A stretch of 64,000 nucleotides of DNA from Pancytospora philotis (taxonomy: Eukaryota; Microsporidia): assembly GCA_023647555.1 (NCBI GenBank), contig JALRLY010000260.1, positions 1-64,000 on the forward strand, written 5' to 3'. Positions 1 through 9,516 of the stretch are shown piece by piece. A program made the translations under genes and the position numbers. Under the pieces are notes generated by a model. The model was not told where the DNA came from, made no database searches, and saw only the letters and a list, made by a program, of their open reading frames with translations. Each line of letters begins with the position of its first letter. Positions within the stretch are counted from its first letter, which is position 1.

Positions 1-917
1 AGGACAGTGGACTCGGGGTATTCGCCCGGGAACATCGTCCAATACGCGGCTTGTAGCGCAAAATCGTTCTTTTTGCTGGCAATAACGCTGATAAATACGC
101 GCTTGCAGGCCTGCCTATGATCCTTGCGGAAATTTCTGAGTCCGAGCACGTTTTTCATAAGAGCCGTGATGAAAATGCAAATTTTGTAGCGCCGCATGAT
201 CATTGCAGGCACACTGCCGGCTGTCGGAGCTGCAGCGCTCGTGGCCATCGGCGCCGCGTCCCAAGCAAATGCAGCCTCGAGAATCTCACTGAGCTCTACG
301 TCTAAACCGGCTCTGTGTGAGGCCACTCGCCGGAGCAGATAAAGGAAAGGCTCCAAATGTTCAATCGTGTCAAACGACTTATGGATCATATAAAATCGCG
401 CAGAAGAAGTCGTTCTCCTCTTAACTTTTGTGCTCAGATACTCTCTGATTCGCGCAATATTTTCTTCCATAAAATTTCTCAACAGTAACTCGCGCAAAGC
501 ACCGTCTTTGTCTAGATTGTAGCCTTTCCTATTGAAATATCCCTTGATGCTTGGCCTGGTGATCTTGTGGAAAAGCTGGTGCAGCGCCTCCAACGCCGCG
601 TACGTCTGGCCACGCATCAGCGTATCAATTAGGGCGATTGGATCGGGACGAGTGAGCACAAAGAGGCAGATGAAAGTTTGTTTTTCTCGCGGCCACCACT
701 TGCATTCGGCGGCATCATATTTTTTATTTAACAGTTGCATGGACTTGGGGCATTTCCTGTTCTCTTGAATGCATTTGTCAAATAGCGCATTGCAAACAGT
801 ATTGATGACGCCCTTACTTAGACCATAAAAAGTGAGGATGCCCTGTTCAGATCCAGCCGGAGCGGCTGCATGCCCCATAGCGCCGATCATGTGTCCCATT
901 AATAACGTCGCTCTCAT
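1..917 (-). CDS. Secreted-family protein, partial (C-terminus beyond left edge)
   Basis: An open frame begins at ATG 917 on the minus strand and runs without a stop for 305 codons to position 1, so the C-terminus lies outside the window. The first ~20 residues (MRATLLMGHMIGAMGHAAAP) look like a weak signal peptide. The next ~150 residues resemble the genes at 46340-47707 and 48211-49581: a TF-(Y/G) start, a Cys-rich helix, then an LFH block followed by an I..IR..L.TK block. A GAAAAATTCCCCC stretch (about 921-932) lies directly upstream. The frame is AT-richer than the housekeeping genes. The function is unknown; I infer a member of a lineage-specific secreted family. Confidence 0.7.
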   Translation of the reverse strand, partial: MRATLLMGHMIGAMGHAAAPAGSEQGILTFYGLSKGVINTVCNALFDKCIQENRKCPKSMQLLNKKYDAAECKWWPREKQTFICLFVLTRPDPIALIDTLMRGQTYAALEALHQLFHKITRPSIKGYFNRKGYNLDKDGALRELLLRNFMEENIARIREYLSTKVKRRTTSSARFYMIHKSFDTIEHLEPFLYLLRRVASHRAGLDVELSEILEAAFAWDAAPMATSAAAPTAGSVPAMIMRRYKICIFITALMKNVLGLRNFRKDHRQACKRVFISVIASKKNDFALQAAYWTMFPGEYPESTV

Positions 918-1285
918 AAGGGGGAATTTTTCACCTGGCTTATAGATACGCCAACGCCGAGGTTGCTCTGAGGGTTGTGGCTTGAGGCGGCATGGCAATG
1001 GGGCGTGTTGGAAATGCTTATACGAGCTGTCAACATGGAGGCCTAGATCCAATTCCGGATGCTAATCCGGAGAGGAAGCCCCGAGAGGTGTAAAGTCAGG
1101 CAGTCAACCGTAGTAGTAGCAGAGCCGATGTATCAGTTTGTGAAATACACACAGGGGAACCTGATACGAATCACGTACTAAGATAGAGAGCAGGCGCACC
1201 TATCCAGCGTACTTCCTGGACCAGAAATCTGAGAGCCGGCCCTAAAATTTTTGCGGCGCTCAAACTTGGTCGCGCGGCCGGTCCC
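918..1285. other. Structured intergenic segment with U2 snRNA-like blocks
   Basis: This gap carries two perfect 7-bp stem-loops. One spans 1054-1071 (TCCGGAT, loop GCTA, ATCCGGA). The other spans 1130-1167 (GTATCAG ... CTGATAC). About 17 bases before the second is TCAACCGTAGTA. In U2 snRNA the branch-point recognition element GTAGTA, preceded by TCAA, lies shortly upstream of a TATCAGTTT...CTGATACG stem (stem IIa), and both are present here in that order. The spacing and the sequence after GTAGTA differ from U2, and no separate Sm site was found other than AAAATTTTTG at 1244-1253, which also serves as the TAF8 start motif. A divergent U2 gene is possible but unproven. Confidence 0.3.
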
Positions 1286-1861
1286 ATGCGGGGCCTGCTG
1301 GAGCATACGGTCGCGGAGCTGCTGCGCACTGCCGGCTTCGAGAGGGTGTCGCGCCAGGCACTGGAGACGCTGCTGGTTGTATTCGAGGACAGGCTCTGCG
1401 CTGTGCTGAATGCGACTGCGAGCCGCGCGGCCTTCGCGGGGCGCCCGAGCGCGTCTGTCCTGGACATCATGAACACGATCACCGCGCCCACGGGCTTCAG
1501 CTGCCAGATCGGCACGGACCGGCGGAACCCGGCAGAGCTGCGGCGCTGGGCCTTCGGCGTTGCGCCCGGCCTGCCCGCGAACTACGAGGGCGAGCAGCAC
1601 GAGGACCAGGCGGAGTGGGTGAGCCCGCTGAGCACGCGCGTGGAGAAGTTCATCCACATATACGACTTCATGCCGAGCTTCCCGCCGATCCACACATTCC
1701 GCCTCACGGCCGCCAAGGTGCCCGCCTCCAAGAACCACTCGTCCCGGGTCAAAAACCGCCTCGAGCAGAGCCTCAAGAGCGAGAGCAACATGATGAAGCT
1801 GATCAAGTCGAGCGGCTCGCTGCCAAGCTACATCAATTTTCTGTACAAAGCCAAGAAGTAG
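1286..1861 (+). CDS. TAF8: TFIID subunit TAF8-like, histone fold
   Basis: The 191-residue product starts with a histone-fold helix set (residues 1-65, LLEHTVAELLRTAGFERV..) of the bromodomain-associated type. After a linker comes MPSFPPIHTFRLT near residue 130, which matches the TAF8 C-terminal signature (LPxFPDPHTY). TAF8 heterodimerises with TAF10 in TFIID to place the complex at pol II promoters; a TAF10 gene is present at 51894-52220. The start ATG follows AAAATTTTTG at 1244-1253. The protein is shorter than yeast or human TAF8, as is usual in reduced genomes. SPT7/TAF3-type histone folds are alternatives, but the PFPxxHT block favours TAF8. Confidence 0.75.
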   Translation: MRGLLEHTVAELLRTAGFERVSRQALETLLVVFEDRLCAVLNATASRAAFAGRPSASVLDIMNTITAPTGFSCQIGTDRRNPAELRRWAFGVAPGLPANYEGEQHEDQAEWVSPLSTRVEKFIHIYDFMPSFPPIHTFRLTAAKVPASKNHSSRVKNRLEQSLKSESNMMKLIKSSGSLPSYINFLYKAKK

Positions 1862-1873
1862 CTGGTGCCGGCA

Positions 1874-1917
1874 GGGTTGTTTTGTGGGATTGAATTGTCC
1901 CACTGCCGTGCAACCCC
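1874..1917 (+). other. Two-tier stem-loop after TAF8
   Basis: Outer arms GGGTTG (1874-1879) and CAACCC (1911-1916) enclose inner arms GTGGGA (1884-1889) and TCCCAC (1898-1903), leaving an internal loop (TTTT opposite TGCCGTG). AAATAA follows directly. The shape recalls an H/ACA hairpin with a pocket, but no ACA tail at the proper distance was proven. It may simply be a 3'-UTR structure. Confidence 0.4.
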
Positions 1918-2082
1918 AAATAAAATCTAGCACAAAGCGAAAGACTGCACCTATAAATTAATTGCGTACGTATTTATTGCCACTGGCAGCCCGTTTCAGT
2001 TTACTTTCTGTCGAAGCACTTCATTTTATTCGCAGCGTTTTCCGCTGCCGAATTTAAATATTTTCAGCGGACTGTGGGCACG

Positions 2083-2766
2083 ATGCCCAAGGACTGCAGC
2101 AAATGCGGCGAGCCTTCGCACATAAAAATTAATCTGCTCGGCTACTGCAACGCGTGCTTCGAGAAGCAGCTCGAGGCCAAGGCGCACAAGCACATGATGG
2201 GCTTCCCGCCCGGCTCCAGAATTCTGCTCTTCCTGAGCGGTGGGCCCGCTGCGGCCGCGCTGTGCAGTATTGCACGCGCGTTCTTCAGCAAGCGCGGGCG
2301 CTGCACGGTGGAGGAGTATCCTAGTGCAGCGGACGACAGCACTATAGAGCAGAACGGCTCCGGCAACGAGGGCGCTAGCATTCAAACAAGCTCACACTCG
2401 CCGATACCGCGGTGCGTCCTCGAGTATAGTCGCACGCACGGCTTTGACGCAGTATTCTACCCCCGCGTGCTGGAGTCCGTCCTCAGCAGCTCGCTCGCCA
2501 GCCTATGCGCAGGAGACGGGCCGGCCGCTGCTGAGAACGCGTCAGGGTCCATCTTCAGTGGCGTGCGCGCGATCAACCCCTTCGCGGGCATAAAGGGCAA
2601 AGAGCTGGCGTACTACGTCTACATCAAGAAGCTGCGCAGGCCCGCACAAGCGCAGCCGGTGCCCAAGGTCGAGCTGGCGCTGGGCAGATTCCTCTCTGAG
2701 CTCGATAGCAAAAACGGACTGGCGCTTTTCAACGTGCTGAACATCCTCAAGAAGCTGGGCCAATAA
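2083..2766 (+). CDS. CTU2: Cytoplasmic tRNA 2-thiolation protein 2
   Basis: This is the NCS2/CTU2 partner of the CTU1 (NCS6) thiolase, which makes the s2 group of wobble uridine-34 in tRNA-Lys, -Glu and -Gln. The 227-residue product opens with CSKCGEPSHIKI...YCNACF, the CxxC...CxxC zinc-binding start of the family. It continues with a KAHKHMMGF...SRILLFLSGGPAAA segment, where the SGG PP-loop is retained. The C-terminal KELAYYVYIKKL matches the family's KELxxY helix. An in-frame GTG nine bases earlier is less likely than ATG 2083, which follows AATTTAAATATTTTC (2051-2065). The product is about half the length of human CTU2. The stop codon overlaps AATAAA. Confidence 0.78.
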   Translation: MPKDCSKCGEPSHIKINLLGYCNACFEKQLEAKAHKHMMGFPPGSRILLFLSGGPAAAALCSIARAFFSKRGRCTVEEYPSAADDSTIEQNGSGNEGASIQTSSHSPIPRCVLEYSRTHGFDAVFYPRVLESVLSSSLASLCAGDGPAAAENASGSIFSGVRAINPFAGIKGKELAYYVYIKKLRRPAQAQPVPKVELALGRFLSELDSKNGLALFNVLNILKKLGQ

Positions 2767-2843
2767 ACTGCTTGTATCGTATCACCTAGTTTCTGTTCTC
2801 TTCTGTACGATCCAGAGTGCCTGGTTGAGTGTCATTCTGCACA

Positions 2844-3821
2844 TCAAGGGGCGGCTGAGCCCGTCTCTTTGCCCCGCACCCAGCTCAGCACGTCCGTAGC
2901 ACAGCTTAGCGCGGCGGCCCGCGCCTCATTGAGCGAGCCACGCGCGTCAACGCACCAGCCCGCCCTGAATATAGGCTTGTCGGTGCGCAGCGCGGGCACC
3001 TGCGGAACAAAGCCGATGCTGCTTACGACCAGATCGAAGACACCTTTCTTCACCTCTTTTCCGTCGCTGTACGTCACCTCATAACTGCCGTTTCTATCGC
3101 AGATCTCCTGCGCGCGGCTGTTGAAAACGAGCGTCAGCAGCTTCGGGGTGCCGAAAAGAAAGCGGTTCACGCTGTCGCGCGCAGCCTCCCACCACCGCCG
3201 GCCGCCGATCCTCGAAAGCAGACTCGCACGGCTCTTCATTTGGCGCGCAGTATGCGCAGGCGCAGCAGCAGATGCATCATCTACGGCGCTGCCCTGAGCG
3301 TTCTTCACGCGGATCTTCCATCTCCTCCCATCGATCAGCTCGCGCAGCAGATGGTTATCGAAAGGTGCGTCCTGGGCTGATCTGCTGGACAGCACTGTAA
3401 CGGACTCGCACTTCCCGTGCACGTACTCGAGTATGTCGAGCGAGACGTTGCCCATCCCGATGATGCACAGGTCCTTCCCCAGGTACGGCACAGAAGCGTC
3501 GTGGAACTGGCGGACGAGCTGCATCCCCGGGCGCGCAAGCTGGCCGCCGGGGATCTCCAGCGCCCGGGGCACCGCGCCGGTCGCCATAACATAGAACGAG
3601 CAGTCGCTGTTGCAGATCTGCGACGCGTCGGTGTTCAGATGCAGATCCACGCGGTCGCTCTGCAGGATCTCGCCGAGGCCGCTGGCTTTGGTCCGCGCAT
3701 ACTTGTAGTTCCCGAAGGCCTCCCCCGCTTTATCGTACACCGCGACCGGGACACCGCCCGCGCTTATGTACTTCGCGGCGTACAGCCCGGTGGGGCCCGC
3801 CCCTATGACGCAGCCCTTCAT
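2844..3821 (-). CDS. ARH1: NADPH:adrenodoxin (ferredoxin) reductase, mitosomal
   Basis: This flavoprotein passes electrons from NADPH to the mitosomal ferredoxin for Fe-S cluster assembly. The 325-residue protein starts at the FAD-binding fold (CVIGAGPTGLYAA). It has an NADPH-binding second Rossmann motif (IIGMGNVSLD) near residue 135 and a C-terminal GFVPQ...FRAGWCVDARGSLNEA block typical of the family. ATG 3821 was chosen because GAAATTTTCGC lies 20-30 bases upstream. An in-frame extension to 3944 would overlap the V-ATPase stop codon. As in other microsporidia, there is little room for a presequence. It is one of several mitosome-type genes in the window. Confidence 0.85.
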   Translation of the reverse strand: MKGCVIGAGPTGLYAAKYISAGGVPVAVYDKAGEAFGNYKYARTKASGLGEILQSDRVDLHLNTDASQICNSDCSFYVMATGAVPRALEIPGGQLARPGMQLVRQFHDASVPYLGKDLCIIGMGNVSLDILEYVHGKCESVTVLSSRSAQDAPFDNHLLRELIDGRRWKIRVKNAQGSAVDDASAAAPAHTARQMKSRASLLSRIGGRRWWEAARDSVNRFLFGTPKLLTLVFNSRAQEICDRNGSYEVTYSDGKEVKKGVFDLVVSSIGFVPQVPALRTDKPIFRAGWCVDARGSLNEARAAALSCATDVLSWVRGKETGSAAP

Positions 3822-3927
3822 GACAGGGATCGCAAAGCGAAAATTTCCAGTACCGCTGAAGAAGCAAGGACAGCTACAAATTAAAATTGGTCTTTGCTGA
3901 CCGGACAGGGAGAATCTACGCAAGAAT

Positions 3928-5778
3928 TTATTGCGCCCGGCCATCCTCCGCCTGCAGCTCTGCGAAGCTGCGGACGATCGACTCCTCTATGCGCGCAAGG
4001 CTCTGCTCCAGGCCCTCGCCGGGTTCCAGAAACTTCATCTTCACCAGTTCATTGTAGACGTCCTCTGTCCTCTTCCGCAGCGTCTGCCACGATCCCGCGC
4101 CGTTCTCGATGGCTTCCAGCGATCTTTCGTAGAAGAGGATGATGTTCCTGAGCATCATCCGCGTCTTGACGAACGGACAGAACCTGTCGTACGTCGAGTA
4201 GCCGTTCTGCTGCAGGAAATCGTCGCGGATGAGGCGCGCGATGCTCGAAACCAGCTTCTCGCGCTCGGAGAGCGAGTTCCGCCCCACGAGCTGCACGACC
4301 TCCTCGATCTGCGCGTCGTGGTGCAGCAGCTCGATGCAGCGCTGCCTGTCGGCAACGAAGGCCGGGTCCACGCCATCGTAGTACGCCTCGAGCTGCCGCG
4401 CGCACTTCGAGTAGCTGTAGCTGATGTTGATGGAGGGGAAGTGCTTGCGCTGCGCGAGCTTCTTGTCGAGTCCCCAGAACACCTGCGCGATCCCGAGCGT
4501 CGCGGACGTCACGGAGTCCGAGAAGTCGCCGCCGGGCGGCGAGACCACGCCCACCACGCTGACGGAGCCGCGCCGCTGCGGCGCCCCGAGGCACTCGGCC
4601 AGGCCCGCGCGCTCGTAGAACAGCGCAAGGCGCGTGCCGAGGTACGCGGGGTAGCCGTTGTCCGCGGGCATCTCGACGAGCCGGCCCGAGATCTCGCGCA
4701 GCGCCTCCGCCCAGCGCGACGTGGAGTCCGCCATCATCGAAACGTGCTTGCCCTGGTCGCGGAAGTACTCCGAGAGCGTGATGCCCGTGTAGATCGAGGC
4801 CTCGCGCGCAGCGACGGGCATGTTCGACGTGTTCGCCACGAGGACCGTCCGCTTCAGGATGCTCTCCTCGGTGCCCTCCACCGTCAGCCGCGGGAACTCC
4901 TCGAGGATCTCGCTCATCTCGTTGCCGCGCTCGCCGCAGCCGACGTACACGATGACATCCGAGTTCGAGTACTTGGAGAGCGACTGCGAAATCACCGTCT
5001 TGCCGCAGCCGAAGGCGCCCGGGACTGCGACCGTCCCGCCCTGCGCGCACGGGAACAGCGCGTCGAGCACGCGCTGCCCGGTGAAGAGCGGCGTGTCGCC
5101 GGCCACCTTGCTCTTGACCGGCCGCGGGACGCGCACCGGCCACGAGTGGTACATGTACAGGCTCGACACCTCGCCGCCCCACTCGATCTCGGCGATCACG
5201 TCTGAGAGCAGGTAGCTGCCCTCGGTCGCCAGGAACACGAGCTTGCCGCGGCGCGTGGGCGGGACCAGCACCTCGGTCCGCATCAGGCTGTTTTCGGCCA
5301 CGCTGCCCAGGATGTCGCCGGGGCCGACCGCGTCGCCCGTGAGCAGCGCAGGCACGAAGTGGTACTCGGCCTGGCGGTCCAGCGCGGGCATGCTGATCCC
5401 GCGCGGGATGTACACGCCGCCGGTGCTGCGCTTGATGTCGCACAGCGGCCGCTGGATCCCGTCGAAGATGTTCCCGTACAGCCCGGGCCCGAGCTCCACG
5501 CAGAGCGGCCGCCCGGTCCTGGTGATCACATCGCCGACGCACAGCCCGCGCGTCTCCTCGTACACCTGGATGGTGATGCGGTCGCTGTCGATCCTTATGA
5601 TCTCGCCGAGCAGCTGCATGCTGCCGATCATCACCAGCTCGTACATCGCGCAGCCGGGCATGTTCTTGCCCACGACGACGGGCCCGTTCACGGCGTGCAC
5701 CTCGCCCTGCTCGGACTCCTTGGGCTCGCCGCGCCGCAGCTCCTTCATGACCTGCTCAGCGACTGATAGTCCGGCCAT
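3928..5778 (-). CDS. VMA1: V-type proton ATPase catalytic subunit A
   Basis: This is the catalytic subunit of the V1 sector, hydrolysing ATP to acidify endomembrane compartments. The 616-residue product has the usual family length and no intein. The Walker A motif [12 protein letters not shown] lies near residue 255. It is followed by the family blocks [29 protein letters not shown] (split here only by reading) and the SxxNxxxSYS substrate region. Start ATG 5778 is preceded by an AT-rich stretch (5795-5806) rather than a canonical AAATTT motif. It lies head-to-tail upstream of the adrenodoxin reductase gene, with about 106 bases between. Confidence 0.97.
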   Translation of the reverse strand: MAGLSVAEQVMKELRRGEPKESEQGEVHAVNGPVVVGKNMPGCAMYELVMIGSMQLLGEIIRIDSDRITIQVYEETRGLCVGDVITRTGRPLCVELGPGLYGNIFDGIQRPLCDIKRSTGGVYIPRGISMPALDRQAEYHFVPALLTGDAVGPGDILGSVAENSLMRTEVLVPPTRRGKLVFLATEGSYLLSDVIAEIEWGGEVSSLYMYHSWPVRVPRPVKSKVAGDTPLFTGQRVLDALFPCAQGGTVAVPGAFGCGKTVISQSLSKYSNSDVIVYVGCGERGNEMSEILEEFPRLTVEGTEESILKRTVLVANTSNMPVAAREASIYTGITLSEYFRDQGKHVSMMADSTSRWAEALREISGRLVEMPADNGYPAYLGTRLALFYERAGLAECLGAPQRRGSVSVVGVVSPPGGDFSDSVTSATLGIAQVFWGLDKKLAQRKHFPSINISYSYSKCARQLEAYYDGVDPAFVADRQRCIELLHHDAQIEEVVQLVGRNSLSEREKLVSSIARLIRDDFLQQNGYSTYDRFCPFVKTRMMLRNIILFYERSLEAIENGAGSWQTLRKRTEDVYNELVKMKFLEPGEGLEQSLARIEESIVRSFAELQAEDGRAQ

Positions 5779-6083
5779 CCTGCAGCGCGCCGGGTATTTT
5801 ATTTATACGGTGTGTTTCAGATCTACTTGCTATCCGGGCACCATATACAGGAACAGTGTCTTTTAAAGCAACGGCGCTGCTCCCGCTCGTTGATCGTGCA
5901 ACCGCATTGCGGAGTCTGTCATTACATTGCTATAGTACTCCGGATGGAATACTGTTTCTAGTGTTTGAAGCTACGGCTGGATCCTCGTACGGATAGCAGA
6001 ATCTGCATTCTCTATTCGAATCACAGAATTTTCCAGCAGCAGCTCTATTAACTGTGCGGATCTTGCGCCGGCGCCCGCAGCCC
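5779..6083. other. Divergent promoter region VMA1/PMS1
   Basis: This is a shared 305-base upstream region of two divergent genes. A TATTTTATTTATAC stretch lies near VMA1 and GAATTTT (6026-6032) lies 52 bases before the PMS1 start. No RNA gene or further ORF was recognised. Confidence 0.5.
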
Positions 6084-8015
6084 ATGATCGAAAAAATTCC
6101 GAAGGAGATGGTCAAGGCGATCCGCTCGCAGCAGTACATCCACAGCAGCTACATCATTGCCAAGGAGCTCATCGAAAACGCGCTGGACGCGAACGCGCAG
6201 CGCATCAAGATCCAGCTGGGCGATAAGATCACCGTCGAGGACGACGGCGACGGGATCCTGAGTCTGGAGAACCTCTGTATGAACGGCTACACGTCGAAGG
6301 AGGAGACGTCCTACCGCGTGCTCGGGATCGACGACAGCAACGCCGGGTTTTCGCACGGCTTCCGCGGCCAGGCGCTCGCGTCGATCGCCGAGCTGTGCGA
6401 CGTGGAGGTAACGACGCGCCCGCGGCCCGCGGCGCCGCACACGGAGGACGACAAGCTGGGCACGCGCAAGAACTTCCGCACGGGCGCTACGGAGCGCGTG
6501 GCGCGGTCGCACGGCACGACTGTCCGGGTTGCCAACCTTTTCCACAGCTGCGCCATCCGGCGGCAGATCAATGAGAAGTCGCGGCGGAAGAACGTCGCGC
6601 AGGTGCTTGCGCTGGTCCAGGGCTTCGCATATCTGTACGCCACGCACTTCACCGTCGTGGACAAGGGGCGCGTGGTCCTCGCCGTGCAGGGCTCGGGCCG
6701 CCCCGCTGAGTATGCGGTCGCGAAGCACGGGCACGTGCATCTGGAGGTGCTGGACGAGGCCTTCAGCTTCTACCTCTTCCCGCTCTGCAAGGACCGCACG
6801 CAGATCATGGCGCTCGAGAAGCGCGTCGTCGGCAACAGCAAGATCCTCGGCACGATAGCGGCCATTTTCCGGAAGTTCTTCGACTACCCGCCGACGTTCC
6901 TGCTGCTGCTTACTGACGAGGCGGACGTGAACGTGTCTGTCGACAAGGCCGAGGTGGTCCTGAAGAACTTCAAGTACATCAAGAACAAGATAAACGAGCA
7001 CATGGAGCTGTATTTCAACGAGCAGTTCTTCATCCACGGTACGCAGCTCCGCAGGGCGCAGGAGGCCGAAAATGTCAACGGGAATTCCCAGCTGCGGGAG
7101 GCAGAGCCTGGAAAGTTGGTGCCTGTGAAACCTGCTACTATTGATGCGAATGAGCTGGTTGAGCACCATTGTCCGGAACCTTTGGAAAGCGGGAAAGAAA
7201 TGGCGAATACTGAGCCGTCTGTATATGCATCAGACCTAGTTCCAGCCCATGCGACGCACAATGAAGGCTTGTGCCATCCGCCCCATGACCAGGCCTCTAC
7301 AGAGACGGCTGCTGTGCATGCACCGGCAGACCAGCTATCTACGCCTGAAGCCGACAAGCAAGCAGCGGTGGAAACGACCGCCAGCGCTGGCGCAGTGCTG
7401 CCGGCCAGCGTTAGCTTGTCGGCGTACGCGACCATGCGCGAGGAGATCCTCGAGCATCCGAGCCTGCAGGTTGTGAAGGAGGACTTCCGCAATATGAACA
7501 TCGTTGGGCAGTTCAACCAGGGATTCATCCTGTGCACGCTCAAAAAGGAGGACACAACGTTTCTGCTGACCGTCGATCAGCACGCGGCGGACGAGATCTA
7601 CAACTTCGAGCGGCTGCAGCAGACCTTCAGCCTGAAGAAGCAGCGGCTGATCGCTCCGATCGCCCTCGACATCTCGCCCCTCCAGGAGCTCGTCGTCGAG
7701 GACAACCGCGAGGTCTTCGAGCGGAACGGGTTCGTCGTGGAGGGCAAGAGCCTGCTCACGATCCCGGTGTACAAGAACCACTTCTTCACGGTCACCGACT
7801 TCTACTCGCTGCTTTATAACATCTCGGACGAGGTCTACGAGTCCGACCGCTTCAAGGAGATCATGGCCTCGAAGGCCTGCCGCTCGAGCGTCATGATCGG
7901 CACGGCCCTCGACATGCGCGAGATGAGGAAGGTCGTCGACAACCTCGCGACGCTCACGCGCCCGTGGAACTGCCCGCACGGCCGCCCCACGTTCAAGATA
8001 CTGACAAAGCTCTGA
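6084..8015 (+). CDS. PMS1: DNA mismatch repair endonuclease PMS1 (MutL)
   Basis: This is the MutL homologue that nicks DNA after MutS mismatch recognition. The 643-residue product has the GHKL ATPase motifs KELIENALDA (about 27-36), EDDGDGI and GFRGQALASIAEL in the N-terminal half. A low-complexity linker (about 330-450) follows. The C-terminal dimerisation and endonuclease domain has the intact metal motif DQHAADEIYNFE (DQHAx2Ex4E, near 498) and the terminal CPHGRPT. These endonuclease features mark PMS1/PMS2 rather than MLH1. An in-frame GTG at 6054 is less likely than ATG 6084. EXO1 and RAD51 are also in the window. Confidence 0.93.
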   Translation: MIEKIPKEMVKAIRSQQYIHSSYIIAKELIENALDANAQRIKIQLGDKITVEDDGDGILSLENLCMNGYTSKEETSYRVLGIDDSNAGFSHGFRGQALASIAELCDVEVTTRPRPAAPHTEDDKLGTRKNFRTGATERVARSHGTTVRVANLFHSCAIRRQINEKSRRKNVAQVLALVQGFAYLYATHFTVVDKGRVVLAVQGSGRPAEYAVAKHGHVHLEVLDEAFSFYLFPLCKDRTQIMALEKRVVGNSKILGTIAAIFRKFFDYPPTFLLLLTDEADVNVSVDKAEVVLKNFKYIKNKINEHMELYFNEQFFIHGTQLRRAQEAENVNGNSQLREAEPGKLVPVKPATIDANELVEHHCPEPLESGKEMANTEPSVYASDLVPAHATHNEGLCHPPHDQASTETAAVHAPADQLSTPEADKQAAVETTASAGAVLPASVSLSAYATMREEILEHPSLQVVKEDFRNMNIVGQFNQGFILCTLKKEDTTFLLTVDQHAADEIYNFERLQQTFSLKKQRLIAPIALDISPLQELVVEDNREVFERNGFVVEGKSLLTIPVYKNHFFTVTDFYSLLYNISDEVYESDRFKEIMASKACRSSVMIGTALDMREMRKVVDNLATLTRPWNCPHGRPTFKILTKL

Positions 8016-8220
8016 GACGATTACTCAGCGTTTCGAAAAATTGCTACTCTAGAGCTTTTAATTAACGCCGCAACTACACAGCTGTAGTTCTAGCTACAGT
8101 TGTGCTTAAGTAAATTGACTTACACAAAGGCTTGCTGCCGTAAAAGTAAACGAGAGAAAGGCGGGTACATAACAAAACATAATTTAATCGCGCAAAGCCG
8201 CGGTGTGGCAATATCTTTAC

Positions 8221-9516
8221 TTAAGAGCTGAGTCCGTCGGCCTCGTTGAACACCTCCTGCAGAGCAGAGAGCGTGAAGCGCCGCGAGATCGTGCCGTTGT
8301 ACGTCTGGATGTTCTCGAGCACGCACAGGTCGTCGGGCCCGCCCACAAAGTCGATGACGAAGCCGAGGCGGTTGAAGCGCCCGGAGCGCCCGATGCGGTG
8401 GATGTAGGTCTCCTCGATCGTCTCCTTCGAGTAGGACGGCAGATCGTAGTTGATGATCAGATTGACCTGCGGGATGTCCATGCCGCGCGAGATCACGTCC
8501 GTGGCCACGAGGATCTTCGTCTTCGCCTGGTAGAAGTCCGTGAACGCCTGGTCGCGCTCGAAGGGCTCCAGGTCGCCGTGGATCGCCGACACCACGAACC
8601 CGTCGGCAACCAGGTTCTTGGAAAGCGTGTCCGCCATCCGCTTCGTGGACACGAACACGATGGTCTGCGCAACGGTGAGCAGGTTGAAGAGCATCTTGAG
8701 CGTCTCGAGCTTGGAGCGCGCATCGACCTCGGTGTAGTAGAGCTGGATCTTGTCCGCCTTCACGTTGCGCTCGAAGAACGTCTGGCACTTCGGCACGAGC
8801 TTCTTGAGCGCGTCCTGCGAGAGATCCGAGTACGTGGCCGAGAAGAACACCTTCTGGGCGGCCCTGAGCGCCTTGATGAGAGAGAGCGAGCAGGCGCTGA
8901 AGGAGCGCTGCGAGATCAGCTCGTCCGCCTCGTCGAAGATGATCATCTTGATGTTCTCGGCCTTCAGCTGCCCGGACTTGGTCAGCCCGAGGATCTTGCC
9001 GGGGCTCCCCACGACGATCTCCTCGGGTATGTCCTCGGCAACAAAGTTCCGGAGCGCGAGGCAGACGCGCACGCCCACGAAGGCGCCGAGCTGCCCGACC
9101 ACCAGGCCGACCTGGTTGCTCAGCTCGCGCGTGGGCGTGAGGATCACGACCTGCGGGCCCTTCCCGACCTCCGCCTTCTGCAGCGCGCCGAGCGCGAAGG
9201 CAATGGTCTTGCCCGTCCCGCTCTTGCTGTGGAAGGCCACGTCGCCGCCGCTGAGGATGTACGGGACCGCTATGTTCTGTATGAGCGTCGGCTTCTCGAG
9301 CCCGATGGAGTACATGCCCTTGAGCAGGCTCTCGCCCAGCTTCATCTCCTCGAAGCTGCCAACCGCCATTATTTCCTTGCCGTTCTCGAGCTGTGTCGAG
9401 TACAGCTTGTTAACATCGATGTTGGACACGGACCGCGTGTCGTCCTTCAGCGCGTTGAACAGCTCCCTGGCTATGTCCTTGTCGCTTTGAAGCTCCTGAC
9501 CGTTCTGCGCCTCCAT
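8221..9516 (-). CDS. DBP5: DEAD-box RNA helicase DBP5, mRNA export
   Basis: The 431-residue product carries all DEAD-box motifs: PTLIQNIAVP (Q region), SKSGTGKT, PTRELSNQ, DEAD, SAT, IVFVSTKR, ATDVISRGMDIPQVN and HRIGRSGRFNR. Its N-terminal ~60-residue extension and overall pattern fit DBP5/DDX19, which remodels mRNPs at the cytoplasmic face of the nuclear pore. The start ATG 9516 lies 8 bases after TAAATTTTTAG (9524-9534, minus strand). A Nup159/Nup214-like nucleoporin, the known docking partner class of DBP5, lies 1.5 kb away at 11006-13135. eIF4A/FAL1 are alternatives, but the N-terminal extension argues against them. Confidence 0.88.
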   Translation of the reverse strand: MEAQNGQELQSDKDIARELFNALKDDTRSVSNIDVNKLYSTQLENGKEIMAVGSFEEMKLGESLLKGMYSIGLEKPTLIQNIAVPYILSGGDVAFHSKSGTGKTIAFALGALQKAEVGKGPQVVILTPTRELSNQVGLVVGQLGAFVGVRVCLALRNFVAEDIPEEIVVGSPGKILGLTKSGQLKAENIKMIIFDEADELISQRSFSACSLSLIKALRAAQKVFFSATYSDLSQDALKKLVPKCQTFFERNVKADKIQLYYTEVDARSKLETLKMLFNLLTVAQTIVFVSTKRMADTLSKNLVADGFVVSAIHGDLEPFERDQAFTDFYQAKTKILVATDVISRGMDIPQVNLIINYDLPSYSKETIEETYIHRIGRSGRFNRLGFVIDFVGGPDDLCVLENIQTYNGTISRRFTLSALQEVFNEADGLSS

